Assembly (NCBI GenBank): GCA_024404195.1
Contig: JAKSQJ010000001.1
Span: 62,001-126,000, forward strand
Length of the DNA stretch: 64,000 bases
Reading direction: 5' to 3'
DNA from: Clostridia bacterium
Lineage (GTDB): Bacteria; Bacillota; Clostridia; Oscillospirales; Acutalibacteraceae
Shown: positions 37,545-46,187 of the stretch, one piece after another
Numbering within the stretch: the stretch's first letter is position 1
Layout: every line of letters begins with the position of its first letter
The notes under the pieces: model-generated
The model's database searches: none
Seen by the model: only the letters and a program-made list of their open reading frames with translations
What the model was told of the DNA's origin: nothing
Translations under genes and position numbers: made by a program

Positions 37545-39848
37545 CTAAATTGCTTTGTTTAGTATTGCCACCATAACGGTTATATCATCTTTATTACCGC
37601 TTTGTTGCCGCTTTTTTGCTCCTAAGCAAATATGCTCGGCAAGGTCTTGGGCGGTTCCGTCTCTAAAGCTTTGAAGCTCGGCTTTTATCCATTCAATTCC
37701 GTCACATAAAACACCGTCCGAAACAAGTAATACAATATCGTTTTCCGATAGCTTAACCGTTGCGGTATCAAAGCTTATATCGTTAAGAATACCGACGGGA
37801 AGGGAAGTGCTTTCGGCTTTCCCGCATCTTCCCGAGCGCCTGATAATAGTCGGTGCTGCTCCTGCCTTATAGAGTGAAATTTCCCCTGAAAAAAGGTCAA
37901 TTGTTGCTATATCCAAGGTTGCAAGGGATTCGTCACTTGACTTAAAAAGCATTGATGAATTCAGCAACCGTAGGGCGCAACTGTAACCAAATCCTGCTTT
38001 AATAAGTTCAGACATAAGACCCGAAGCCATTGTTCCGTCAACGGCGGCTCGGCCTCCCGTTCCCATACCGTCGCTTAAAACCATAACCGTATGACCCTGA
38101 CCGTCGTTAAAGAAATTAAATGCATCGCCCGATATCTGGTCTTTCTTTGAGGAAATGCTGTCAACACCTATTTCCGTTCTGTAATTTGCGTGTTCGCAAA
38201 GAGTGATATATGTAAAATCATCGTTGATTTGAACATTCGGAATATCAAATTTTGTTCCCGAAACCGCCGAGCAAAGCTTCATGATTTGCCTTTTGTTGAT
38301 TACCGTATCAGAATTGCTTTTAAGCTTTATTGTTATATATGTATGTCCGAATTTATTTGTTTTTGCAAAAACTTCGGTTGCATTGATATTTATGTTTTTG
38401 AGTGCTCCTGCTATTTTATTGGCAAGCTTGTTGTTCATAATATCGCCGCTTGAAAAATCTTTTGAAAGGTCAAAAAGCATATCCGAAATACCGAGCAACT
38501 GACTGCAAACAACATCTCTTACCTCTTGAACTCGGTTTTCAACAACGAGTGAATTTGAATAATCGCTATATCTTTTAACCGTATTTTCGTATAATTTTTG
38601 GTATCGGTGGCACCGTTGCTTTAAGTCGGTAAGATTATCTTCGTTAGAGGGCGGAACATTGTTAAGTCCTTTTGTTATATCTTTAATTGCATAGGAGGTA
38701 AATTTCCTCTTTGTTTCCCAGCATAATGTTTTGTTAGCGCATCCGTTACAGGTGTCATTTTCAATTAAATCTAATATTTCGCTGAAATTCGGTGTGTTTA
38801 TTTTAGTCAGTTCCTTTGAAACCTTTTCGGTTGTTTTTGAAACCTGCTTTAAGGCGTCTGCCGCCATATTAAGACGGATATTGACGCCGTTTTTTATGTT
38901 ATTCTTTTCGGTTGTGTTCGGGGAAAAAGCAAAAATCTTTCCGAGCTTGACCGAAAATTGCTTCGGTAAAACAAAATATAACACCGAGCCCAAAATACAT
39001 TCCGCAATAACGGGGAAAAGATTACTGCTTTTGCCGAGTGTTACGCAAATAATAAACGAAACGGTAAAAGAAGCGCCTTGAATGTATTTTCCCGCCGTGC
39101 CGAAAACTCCGGAAACCAGTCCTGCCAACGAAAAAGCAATGGCGGTATATATGCTGCTTCCCGAAATAAGCGTTGCCGCCGATAATGATATTCCGCTTAT
39201 GGCGCCCGAAAGAATACCGCCGAATTTTGATGTAATAAGTATGAGTAAAACCGCAAGAATTTTTCCTATTGAAATGCCGTATATATTAAATCCGAAAAGC
39301 CCCGAAAGTATAATACTTACCGTAATAATAAGCGAAACCATTTCTTCGGTTGAAAGTCCGATTTGTTCGCGGTTAAGTCCTTTATCGGCGACGCAAAAGA
39401 AATATGTTGCTCCCGCCGCCAAAAAACTTTCGCAAAAGAAAAGAGCGGTGTCTTTCGGATTACCCGTAAGGGTCAGGGTGTTGGTGATACCGCTTGATAA
39501 AAGAGCAATTAGTCCTAAAAATAAAGGATTATTGCTTATTTTACTATATGGAAAAACCATAAGCTTTATCGCAATTATCGCAAATAACGATGCTATGTAT
39601 CTAAATGCATTCGCCTTAATTACGGGGAAGAAATACCCGATAAAAACTCCGGTGGCAACAGAAGGGAAAAAGGTTTTTCCTATTCCTGCCGCAAACGATA
39701 AGCCAAACGGTATCATAAGTCCGTTTACCGAAACCTTTGTTGATGCAAAGCCGAGCAGAGCCATAAGCAGATGTTTTATTACCGCAAAAGAAATTTCGCT
39801 TTTTGAAAGTATCACCTTGCCGGCAACGGGTTTAATATTTTCCTTCAT
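37545..39848 (-). CDS. spoIIE: Stage II sporulation protein E, PP2C phosphatase
   Basis: 767 aa. About ten membrane helices in residues 20-300, a central regulatory region with a Cys-rich stretch (CNGCANKTLCW), then a PP2C-type domain from about 560 with metal-binding Asp in LSDGMGTGGRA and VSDGV near the end. SpoIIE dephosphorylates SpoIIAA to release sigma-F in the forespore and helps place the polar septum. Its promoter has the Spo0A-type 21-base spacer. Confidence 0.95.
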   Translation of the reverse strand: MKENIKPVAGKVILSKSEISFAVIKHLLMALLGFASTKVSVNGLMIPFGLSFAAGIGKTFFPSVATGVFIGYFFPVIKANAFRYIASLFAIIAIKLMVFPYSKISNNPLFLGLIALLSSGITNTLTLTGNPKDTALFFCESFLAAGATYFFCVADKGLNREQIGLSTEEMVSLIITVSIILSGLFGFNIYGISIGKILAVLLILITSKFGGILSGAISGISLSAATLISGSSIYTAIAFSLAGLVSGVFGTAGKYIQGASFTVSFIICVTLGKSSNLFPVIAECILGSVLYFVLPKQFSVKLGKIFAFSPNTTEKNNIKNGVNIRLNMAADALKQVSKTTEKVSKELTKINTPNFSEILDLIENDTCNGCANKTLCWETKRKFTSYAIKDITKGLNNVPPSNEDNLTDLKQRCHRYQKLYENTVKRYSDYSNSLVVENRVQEVRDVVCSQLLGISDMLFDLSKDFSSGDIMNNKLANKIAGALKNININATEVFAKTNKFGHTYITIKLKSNSDTVINKRQIMKLCSAVSGTKFDIPNVQINDDFTYITLCEHANYRTEIGVDSISSKKDQISGDAFNFFNDGQGHTVMVLSDGMGTGGRAAVDGTMASGLMSELIKAGFGYSCALRLLNSSMLFKSSDESLATLDIATIDLFSGEISLYKAGAAPTIIRRSGRCGKAESTSLPVGILNDISFDTATVKLSENDIVLLVSDGVLCDGIEWIKAELQSFRDGTAQDLAEHICLGAKKRQQSGNKDDITVMVAILNKAI

Positions 39849-39889
39849 TTTAATAACCGCCTATTTATTATTTTCCCCCTTTTTTAGTT

Positions 39890-39922
39890 ATTATAAAATG
39901 AATTGCATAAATTTTTTGTCAA
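39890..39922 (-). promoter_or_regulatory. spoIIE promoter, Spo0A-type long spacer
   Basis: TTGACA (39917-39922) and TATAAT (39890-39895) on the minus strand, 21 bases apart, as in the B. subtilis spoIIE promoter. The -35 overlaps a one-mismatch 0A box (TTTGACA). Confidence 0.6.
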
Positions 39923-40028
39923 AATACCACCGAAAAAACTAAAACTTTCAGTCAAAAAAAGAAAATAAGGACATTTTTGGAATAGAATACAAAATAATGA
40001 TAAAAATATTTGTAAGGACGGTGGATTT

Positions 40029-40670
40029 ATGAATAAAATTTATAAGATAGTAGCTGTATTTTTGGCTTTTTCAATTTTACTGTCGGTTTCGGTTGTTTCT
40101 CTTTCAAAAATGGGCTCAACCGGCAGCGAGGTAACAAAAATACAAACGGTGCTTAAACAAAAAGGATACTATACGGGTGGTATTGACGGAATTTTCGGAA
40201 CTAAAACAAGAACGGCGGTAAGAAAGTTCCAAAGCGCAAACGGGTTGGCGGTTGACGGAATAGCGGGACCGAAAACCTTGGCGAAATTAGGCATTAAATC
40301 GGGGAGCACATCAAACAGTTCCGCCGATTATAATCTTCTTGCCCGACTTATTTCCGCAGAGGCGAGGGGAGAAAGCTATATGGGACAGGTAGCCGTCGGC
40401 GCCGTCGTGTTAAATAGGGTAGAGCATCCCTCTTTCCCCGATACGATTTCGGGCATAATCTATCAAAAGGGCGCATTTTCCTGCCTTAATGACGGACAGT
40501 TTTATCAGCCGGTTGCCGATAGCGCCTACCGTGCCGCAAGGGATGCCTTAAACGGTGTTGACCCAAGCGGTGGAGCGATTTACTATTACAATCCGAAAAC
40601 CGCTACAAATACTTGGATAAGAAGCCGAAAAATAATAACTACAATCGGCAAACATGTATTTTGCATCTGA
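40029..40670 (+). CDS. sleB: Spore cortex-lytic enzyme SleB
   Basis: 213 aa. Signal peptide (1-27), a peptidoglycan-binding PG_binding_1 domain (about 30-92, GSEVTKIQTVLKQKGYY) and the SleB hydrolase domain (LLARLISAEARGESYMGQVA with the catalytic Glu, near 102-210). It cleaves muramic-lactam cortex during germination. Usual partner ypeB is not next to it. Convergent with the cysteine desulfurase. Confidence 0.92.
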   Translation: MNKIYKIVAVFLAFSILLSVSVVSLSKMGSTGSEVTKIQTVLKQKGYYTGGIDGIFGTKTRTAVRKFQSANGLAVDGIAGPKTLAKLGIKSGSTSNSSADYNLLARLISAEARGESYMGQVAVGAVVLNRVEHPSFPDTISGIIYQKGAFSCLNDGQFYQPVADSAYRAARDALNGVDPSGGAIYYYNPKTATNTWIRSRKIITTIGKHVFCI

Positions 40671-40671
40671 A

Positions 40672-40706
40672 AAAAACCGCACAGTTTTTACACTGTGCGG
40701 TTTTAA
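40672..40706. terminator. Bidirectional terminator
   Basis: Perfect stem AAAACCGCACAGT / ACTGTGCGGTTTT with a six-base loop, serving sleB and the convergent desulfurase gene. Confidence 0.9.
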
Positions 40707-40707
40707 T

Positions 40708-41820
40708 TTATCTGTGTGCTAATTTTTTGGCTTCAATAAGACCGTTTATAAGTGCGTCGGCATCGTCTTTTGTATTAAACCTTGAAATGCCTATTCTTAA
40801 TGCGCCGTCAATTATTTCACTTGAAAGTCCCATTGCCTCTAAAACATGGCTTCGTTTTCCCTGTTTGCAGGCGGAGCTTTTTGAAACATATATTTCTTTT
40901 GCCTCCAAAAAGTTCATTAAAACTTCGCTTCGGTAACCGGGCATTGAAACATTTAATATGTGCGGCGCATCGGTTTTTATGATTTTAATTTCGGGAATTT
41001 TTTCGGTGAAATTACTTATTAAATAGTTCTTTAATTCTCTTATTTTTTCAATTTGCGGATTTTCGCCGCAAGCGGCACTGAAAGCGGCAATTTGCGGTAA
41101 TGCTTCGGTTCCTGCTCTTTTGCCCGATTCTTGTTCTCCGCCTAAAATAAAGGGTTTTAATTTAACCCCGTTTTTAATAAACAATGCGCCGATGCCTTTA
41201 ATTGCATGGATTTTGTGACCGCTTATACTTGCCATATCAACCCCTGCTTTTTTAACATTAAAGGGGACCTTCATAAAGCCCTGAACGGCGTCGGTATGAA
41301 ATAAAATGTTCGGATTTTTTTCTTTGGATTTTTTGCAAATATCTTCAATGTCCGTAACGGCGCCCGTTTCGTTATTTACAAGCATAAGCGAAATAAGAAC
41401 GGTATCGTCCCGTATTTCGTTTATAACCGATTCGGCGGTAATCCTGCCGGTTTTATCGGGTTTTAATCTTGTAATACAAAAACCTCGTTTTTCAAGCTCG
41501 TCTAAACTTTTTCTTACGGCATCGTGTTCGGCGGCGGAACTGATAATATGTTTGCCGTTTCGCTTGTTTAATTCGGCGCCCATAATAATCGCCGTATTAT
41601 CGCTTTCGCTTCCGCAGGAGGTAAAGATAATTTCTTCGGGTTTTGCTCCGAGCGTTTTTGCTATATTTTCTCGGCAGTTCTCCAAAATATTCTTCGCATT
41701 CCGTCCGAGAGTATGAGTAGAGGAGGGGTTGCCGTAATTATTGTCAATAACCTCTATTAAAGCATTTCTTGCGGCTTCGCAGGTTTTCGTGGTTGCGGCA
41801 TTGTCAAAATAGTGTTCCAT
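40708..41820 (-). CDS. Cysteine desulfurase (NifS/IscS type)
   Basis: PLP enzyme that takes sulfur from cysteine. 370 aa. PLP lysine in SGHKIHAIKG, aspartate in HTDAVQG, and the sulfur-carrying Cys in SSACKQG. No iscU or mnmA neighbour, so its acceptor (Fe-S clusters, thiolated tRNA or other) is not shown. ATG 41820 (MEHYFDNAATT) is the family start. Confidence 0.93.
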   Translation of the reverse strand: MEHYFDNAATTKTCEAARNALIEVIDNNYGNPSSTHTLGRNAKNILENCRENIAKTLGAKPEEIIFTSCGSESDNTAIIMGAELNKRNGKHIISSAAEHDAVRKSLDELEKRGFCITRLKPDKTGRITAESVINEIRDDTVLISLMLVNNETGAVTDIEDICKKSKEKNPNILFHTDAVQGFMKVPFNVKKAGVDMASISGHKIHAIKGIGALFIKNGVKLKPFILGGEQESGKRAGTEALPQIAAFSAACGENPQIEKIRELKNYLISNFTEKIPEIKIIKTDAPHILNVSMPGYRSEVLMNFLEAKEIYVSKSSACKQGKRSHVLEAMGLSSEIIDGALRIGISRFNTKDDADALINGLIEAKKLAHR

Positions 41821-41858
41821 TAGAATTATTCCCATCACAAAAATATTTGTATAAAGAA

Positions 41859-41887
41859 AGTATATCATAATGCAGGGGCGTTTTCAA
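41859..41887 (-). promoter_or_regulatory. Cysteine desulfurase promoter
   Basis: TTGAAA (41882-41887), 17 bases, TATACT (41859-41864) on the minus strand. Confidence 0.6.
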
Positions 41888-41926
41888 TAGCATAAGAACG
41901 AGAAAAAAGGACGAAATTCACCCGAC

Positions 41927-41955
41927 TTGATTTTAATGTTAATCTATGTTATAAT
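41927..41955 (+). promoter_or_regulatory. Promoter of the secreted wall-anchored protein
   Basis: TTGATT (41927-41932), 17 bases, TATAAT (41950-41955). The leader then holds a hairpin GCAGAAAA / TTTTCTGC (41973-41991). Confidence 0.65.
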
Positions 41956-42020
41956 ATTTATGTAAATATTTAGCAGAAAACCGTTTTCTGCATTTTATAA
42001 AAATGAAAGGAAGTATATTT

Positions 42021-43826
42021 ATGAAAAAAAGATTAGCAGCAATATTGCTTGCGGTAATGCTTGTTTTGACAGTAATGCCTATAACGGCATTTGCAGGGTC
42101 GGAAACGGTATATCCTCTTTGGATTTCGGGCATTCAGGTTACCGAAAGCAATAAAGCAGATGTTTTGGGAAATGCCGACGGCAGTGCCAAAACCGTTTCA
42201 TTTGATTCAAAAACAAATACTTTAACATTAAACGGTGCAAACCTCTCTTTGAGTGGGTCGGCAAGCGGTCATAATCACTTTGACAGCGTTTGCGGTGTAA
42301 AAACCACTCTCGCTTCGCTGACCGTTGATTTAGTCGGGAAAAACCAAATAGGTAAAGAGACAAACCGTCAATCTGCGCTTGGGGATTACAGTGCCGATTT
42401 CGGATTTTTCAGCAAGGGTAATATTTCTTTTGCAGGAAACGGCTCTGTTGCCGTTTATGATTACTGTGCAGGTGTCAGCGCAATGAATGTTACTTTTACC
42501 GAAAAATTCAAGGGTAAATTTACCGTTCGTGATTCGGGTGGCGCCGAGCCGCAACCGCCTTGCGCTATTTTCGCCGAGGGTAAGTTTGATGATGTTACAT
42601 CCGAGTATGTAAGCGACGGAAATATAAACATCTTAGGCGGAACTTTTGACCTTATAAGCTTTGAGAGCAACGGTATTGTAGGTTTTGGTAATGTTAATAT
42701 CAATAATTCAAATGTTACCATAGATTCTGCTAATGGGGCAATTGAAAGCGAACACGGTGATATAACAGTTAAAAATACAACCATAACCGCTGTCGGCGAT
42801 TGCGCCATAAATTCTTACAATGGAAACATTTTAATAGACAATGTTACCTTAAGGGCTGCCGGAGACGGCCGTGAGGCAATAACTGCCGAAAATGTAACAA
42901 TTAAAAACTGTCCGAAGGTTGATGTTTTGGGCGGAGACGAAGCTATTTGGGCAAAGAAAAAGGCAAGTTTTATCAACTGTCCTGCCGTAAGAATGGAATC
43001 CAATGAGCTTAATACGGTAAGTGCCGATGAAATATTAATTGAAAACAGCACTTTGGATATAACCGCAAATAACGGATACCGCGGTCTTGTCGCTATCGCC
43101 GAAGACGAAGGGGAGAAGGGCAGCGTAACCGTTAAGGACAGTAAAATCAAGATAAATGCCGAGGGCGACGGTATTAAATGCTCTAAACTTTCGGTAAGCG
43201 GCGGAAAAACCGAGGTTTATTCTATCGGCGATACCGATAAAAACGGCAAAGGTTGCGGAGCGCTCATTTTAGGCGATGAATCCGCAATAAGCATTACCGA
43301 TGCAACCGTAATGTTTACCGGCGGCGAGGCAGGAATAAAGCTTCAAAAGTCGGGTAATTTAAATCCGTTTAAGGGCGATTTGCCTAAAGCAAAATTCAGC
43401 GGTAATAAAGCTTTTGATACATTTAATTCGTTAAAGAAAGTAACCTATAATAGTGAGCTAAATGCCGGTGCTTATAACGAATTTGCTTATGTTGACGGCG
43501 AAATCGCAAAATCCGTTGCCATAATTCATACTCATAATTTGGTTAAGGTAAACGGAGTTATGCCGACAACCAAAAGAGCAGGATACAGAAGCTACTATAT
43601 GTGTAATTGCGGTAAGTTCTTTGAGGATAAGGACGGCAAAACCGAAATTACCGATATAGAAAAGTGGAAAGCAAAGGGCGGAAACGGCTATTTGGCAAAG
43701 CTTACGAGTGATAAATCCCCATTAACAGGAAATACAAACGGTATTGTTCTTTTATTATTCCTTATGTCTTTCGCATTTGCAGGACTTGTATTTTGCGGTA
43801 TTTGCAAAAAATGTAAGTCAAGATAA
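42021..43826 (+). CDS. Secreted protein with parallel beta repeats and a sortase-like tail
   Basis: 601 aa. Signal peptide (1-25, ending AFAG), then many short strand repeats rich in Asn, Gly and Thr (NVNINNSNVTIDSANGAIES, DITVKNTTITAVGDCAI), which suggest a right-handed beta helix. Near residue 505 a domain THNLVK...MCNCGKFFEDKDGK occurs, common at the end of gut Clostridia surface proteins. The C terminus reads SPLTGN, a hydrophobic helix and KKCKSR, like a variant LPXTG sorting signal. ATG 42021 has AAAGGAAG upstream. Binding partner unknown. Confidence 0.8.
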   Translation: MKKRLAAILLAVMLVLTVMPITAFAGSETVYPLWISGIQVTESNKADVLGNADGSAKTVSFDSKTNTLTLNGANLSLSGSASGHNHFDSVCGVKTTLASLTVDLVGKNQIGKETNRQSALGDYSADFGFFSKGNISFAGNGSVAVYDYCAGVSAMNVTFTEKFKGKFTVRDSGGAEPQPPCAIFAEGKFDDVTSEYVSDGNINILGGTFDLISFESNGIVGFGNVNINNSNVTIDSANGAIESEHGDITVKNTTITAVGDCAINSYNGNILIDNVTLRAAGDGREAITAENVTIKNCPKVDVLGGDEAIWAKKKASFINCPAVRMESNELNTVSADEILIENSTLDITANNGYRGLVAIAEDEGEKGSVTVKDSKIKINAEGDGIKCSKLSVSGGKTEVYSIGDTDKNGKGCGALILGDESAISITDATVMFTGGEAGIKLQKSGNLNPFKGDLPKAKFSGNKAFDTFNSLKKVTYNSELNAGAYNEFAYVDGEIAKSVAIIHTHNLVKVNGVMPTTKRAGYRSYYMCNCGKFFEDKDGKTEITDIEKWKAKGGNGYLAKLTSDKSPLTGNTNGIVLLLFLMSFAFAGLVFCGICKKCKSR

Positions 43827-43850
43827 TCAAAAAATACAATAATATTAAAA

Positions 43851-43876
43851 AGCGGCGAGGAGAAATCCTCGCCGCT
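43851..43876. terminator. Terminator between the secreted protein gene and guaA
   Basis: Perfect stem AGCGGCGAGGA / TCCTCGCCGCT with a GAAA loop; T-run only on the minus strand, so mainly for guaA. Confidence 0.85.
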
Positions 43877-43924
43877 ATGTTTGTTACAAACAAATGTCCG
43901 TATTTAATACTTTTAGTTTATAAA

Positions 43925-44905
43925 TCATTCCCACTCTATAGTGGCAATCGGTTTAGGTGAAAGGTCATAAAGAACACGGTTTACGCCCTTAACCTCGCTT
44001 AAAATACGGTTAACGATTTTATTAAGCAAAGCATAAGGAACTTCCTCAATGGTGGCGCTTGTTGCGTCAACACTGTTTACGGCGCGGATAATAACCGGCC
44101 AATCCCAAAGGCGCTTATTGTCCTTAATTCCGGTTGATTTATAATCGGGAACAACGGTGAAATACTGCCAAACCTTGCCCTCTAAACCGGCAAGAGCAAA
44201 TTCTTCACGAAGAATAGCATCCGATTCTCTTAATGCTTCAAGACGGTCACGGGTGATAGCGCCTGTGCAACGAACACCGAGACCGGGACCTGGGAACGGC
44301 TGACGGTAAACCATATTATCGGGAAGACCCAACTGCTTACCGATAACGCGAACTTCGTCTTTATATAAAAGTTTTACGGGTTCAACAAGCTCAAAACCGA
44401 ATTTTTCGGGAAGACCGCCGACATTATGATGCGCCTTAACGCCGTCGCTTTCAAGAATATCGGGATAAATAGTGCCTTGAGCCAAGAATTTAATACCTTC
44501 TTGCTTTTGGGCTTCTTCTTCAAACACCTCAATAAATTCGGCGCCGATAATCTTTCTCTTCTTTTCGGGGTCATCAACATTTGCAAGTTTGTCAAGAAAA
44601 CGGTCAACGGCATCAACATAAACGAGATTTGCATTAAGCTGTTTGCCGAAAACATCAACAACCTGCTCGGGTTCGCCTTTTCTTAAAAGACCGTGGTTTA
44701 CATGAACGCAAACGAGTTGAGTTCCGATGGCCTTAATAAGAAGAGCGGCAACAACCGATGAGTCAACACCGCCGGAAAGAGCCAAAAGGACTTTATTACT
44801 GCCGATTTGTTCTCTTAAAAGTTTAACCTGCTCGTCAATAAAAGCGTTTGCAAGTTCGGGTGTTGTAATTCTTTTCATATTTTCCGGTCGCTTGTTAGAA
44901 TCCAT
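43925..44905 (-). CDS. guaA: GMP synthetase ATP-pyrophosphatase subunit, no glutaminase domain
   Basis: Makes GMP from XMP. 326 aa against about 510 for the usual bacterial fused enzyme. ATP loop LLALSGGVDSSV near residue 40, FPGPGLGVRC, and the C-terminal dimer domain ending IEWE are all present, but the class I glutamine amidotransferase half is absent. ATG 44905 has GGAGG upstream and a promoter 30 bases on, so it is not a 5-prime truncation of a longer frame. Needs ammonia or a separate GATase (GuaAa type), which is not seen here. Confidence 0.93.
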   Translation of the reverse strand: MDSNKRPENMKRITTPELANAFIDEQVKLLREQIGSNKVLLALSGGVDSSVVAALLIKAIGTQLVCVHVNHGLLRKGEPEQVVDVFGKQLNANLVYVDAVDRFLDKLANVDDPEKKRKIIGAEFIEVFEEEAQKQEGIKFLAQGTIYPDILESDGVKAHHNVGGLPEKFGFELVEPVKLLYKDEVRVIGKQLGLPDNMVYRQPFPGPGLGVRCTGAITRDRLEALRESDAILREEFALAGLEGKVWQYFTVVPDYKSTGIKDNKRLWDWPVIIRAVNSVDATSATIEEVPYALLNKIVNRILSEVKGVNRVLYDLSPKPIATIEWE

Positions 44906-44936
44906 AATTTTTTCCTCCAATATTTTTATTGTTATT

Positions 44937-44965
44937 ATTATAATATCATTTCTTCCATAATGCAA
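44937..44965 (-). promoter_or_regulatory. guaA promoter
   Basis: TTGCAT (44960-44965), 17 bases, TATAAT (44937-44942) on the minus strand. The leader is too short to hold a purine riboswitch. Confidence 0.7.
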
Positions 44966-45027
44966 TAGTTTATATGAGTAACTTACTGTAAAAATTTGAA
45001 TATTATGTATAAAAAGATTTATTCAAA

Positions 45028-45057
45028 TTGCCGATTAAAAATCAAAATTTTCGGCAA
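45028..45057. repeat. Inverted repeat before mazF
   Basis: TTGCCGA and TCGGCAA separated by 16 bases, 38 bases before the mazF start. Could be an operator or a leader hairpin. Confidence 0.4.
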
Positions 45058-45094
45058 CAATATAAATATAAAGCATTTCGGAGAGTGAAATTTA

Positions 45095-45442
45095 ATGGAT
45101 ATTAAACGCGGAGAAATCTATTATGCCGATTTAAGTCCCGTTGTGGGCTCGGAGCAGGGCGGTATCCGTCCCGTCTTAATAGTTCAGAATAATGTCGGAA
45201 ACAGGTTTAGCCCTACAGTAATAGCCGCCGCTATTACAAGTCAAAAATATAAAAACGATTTACCTACGCATATAAAAGTCAATGCCGCTGGATGCGGACT
45301 TTCAAAGGATTCAATAGTTTTGCTTGAGCAGGTGAGGACCATTGATAAAACACGGCTTAAGGAAAAAATGGGAACGCTTGATAATTCTTCAATGAATATG
45401 GTGGACAAGGCATTAAGCGTAAGCTTCGGACTTTTAGGATAA
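45095..45442 (+). CDS. MazF/NdoA endoribonuclease toxin
   Basis: 115 aa. Starts MDIKRGEIYYADLSPVVGSE with the catalytic Arg region GGIRPVLIVQN and SKDSIVLLEQVRTIDK, very close to Bacillus NdoA (EndoA), which cuts mRNA at specific sequences. In Bacillus the antitoxin gene lies directly upstream; here the upstream gene is guaA on the other strand and no small frame precedes it. The partner is elsewhere or lost. Ribosome site GGAGAG. Confidence 0.92.
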   Translation: MDIKRGEIYYADLSPVVGSEQGGIRPVLIVQNNVGNRFSPTVIAAAITSQKYKNDLPTHIKVNAAGCGLSKDSIVLLEQVRTIDKTRLKEKMGTLDNSSMNMVDKALSVSFGLLG

Positions 45443-45455
45443 AATGTTTAATATA

Positions 45456-45494
45456 TAATGCGAATTGTTTATTTCAGTTCGCATTATTTTTTTC
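45456..45494 (+). terminator. Terminator after mazF
   Basis: Stem AATGCGAA / TTCGCATT with 13-base loop, then an A and seven T. Confidence 0.8.
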
Positions 45495-45500
45495 ATTTGA

Positions 45501-45528
45501 TTGACAAAAGCGAAATAATATATATAAT
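45501..45528 (+). promoter_or_regulatory. Promoter of the PAP2-YwaF-mrp-trmB run
   Basis: TTGACA (45501-45506), 16 bases, TATAAT (45523-45528). Confidence 0.75.
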
Positions 45529-45557
45529 AGTGTATATTAGATTTGTGGGATGAGAAT

Positions 45558-46187
45558 ATGATAGTTGATTATATAAAGAGGCATAAATCTGTATTATGGT
45601 TTTCGGTTTTGCCTGTAATGGCGTTGATTTTTTATTTATTAAAGCTTATAATACCGTCGTATCATGCGGTCCATATTCCGCTTGACGATAAAATTCCGTT
45701 TGTTCCTGCGTTTGTAATACCGTATATTATGTGGTTTTTATATATCCCGTTAATGATGCTTTTTATCTACTTGGCGGATGAAAAGCTTTTCGGCAGACGG
45801 ATGTTTGCTTTTACAGTCGGAATAGGAATTGCAATTATTTGCTTTATTGTTTATCCTACTGTGGTTACATTTAGACCTTCAGGCGAGGGCAAGGGTGTGT
45901 TTCTTTGGATTTTGAGAATTGTTTATGCGTTTGATAATCCTTCTTCAAACGATTTTCCGAGTCTTCACTGCTACCAGGCGGTTATGCTTCATTTGTTGGC
46001 GTTTGTAAACGGACCTTACAAGGATAAAAAACTGATAAGAACTTGTTCGGCAATATTAGTTGCTCTTATTTGTGCGGCAACTGTGCTTATAAAACAACAC
46101 TCTGCCATAGATTTAATTGCAGGTGTCGGAATGGCGTTTGTTATTTTTGCGGTATTTTGCATAACGAAAAAAGGGGATAAAATATGA
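45558..46187 (+). CDS. PAP2-superfamily membrane phosphatase
   Basis: 209 aa with about six membrane helices. PAP2 signature parts: TFRP (~100), PSLHCYQAV near 138 and KQHSAIDLIAG near 183, which supplies the catalytic His and Asp. Closest in layout to inositol-phosphorylceramide-synthase-like PAP2 proteins; a lipid phosphatase or transferase. ATG 45558 has GGGATGAG upstream. ATGA overlap with the next gene. Confidence 0.82.
   Translation: MIVDYIKRHKSVLWFSVLPVMALIFYLLKLIIPSYHAVHIPLDDKIPFVPAFVIPYIMWFLYIPLMMLFIYLADEKLFGRRMFAFTVGIGIAIICFIVYPTVVTFRPSGEGKGVFLWILRIVYAFDNPSSNDFPSLHCYQAVMLHLLAFVNGPYKDKKLIRTCSAILVALICAATVLIKQHSAIDLIAGVGMAFVIFAVFCITKKGDKI

Noticed and set aside
39082..39942. 286-codon plus-strand frame
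   Set aside because: Antisense to the membrane part of spoIIE, whose frame has all motifs; no ribosome site; amino-acid mix is that of a reverse-strand shadow.
39960..40028. Sigma-G or sigma-E promoter before sleB
   Set aside because: AT-rich sequence with GAATA is present but no matching second element at the right distance.
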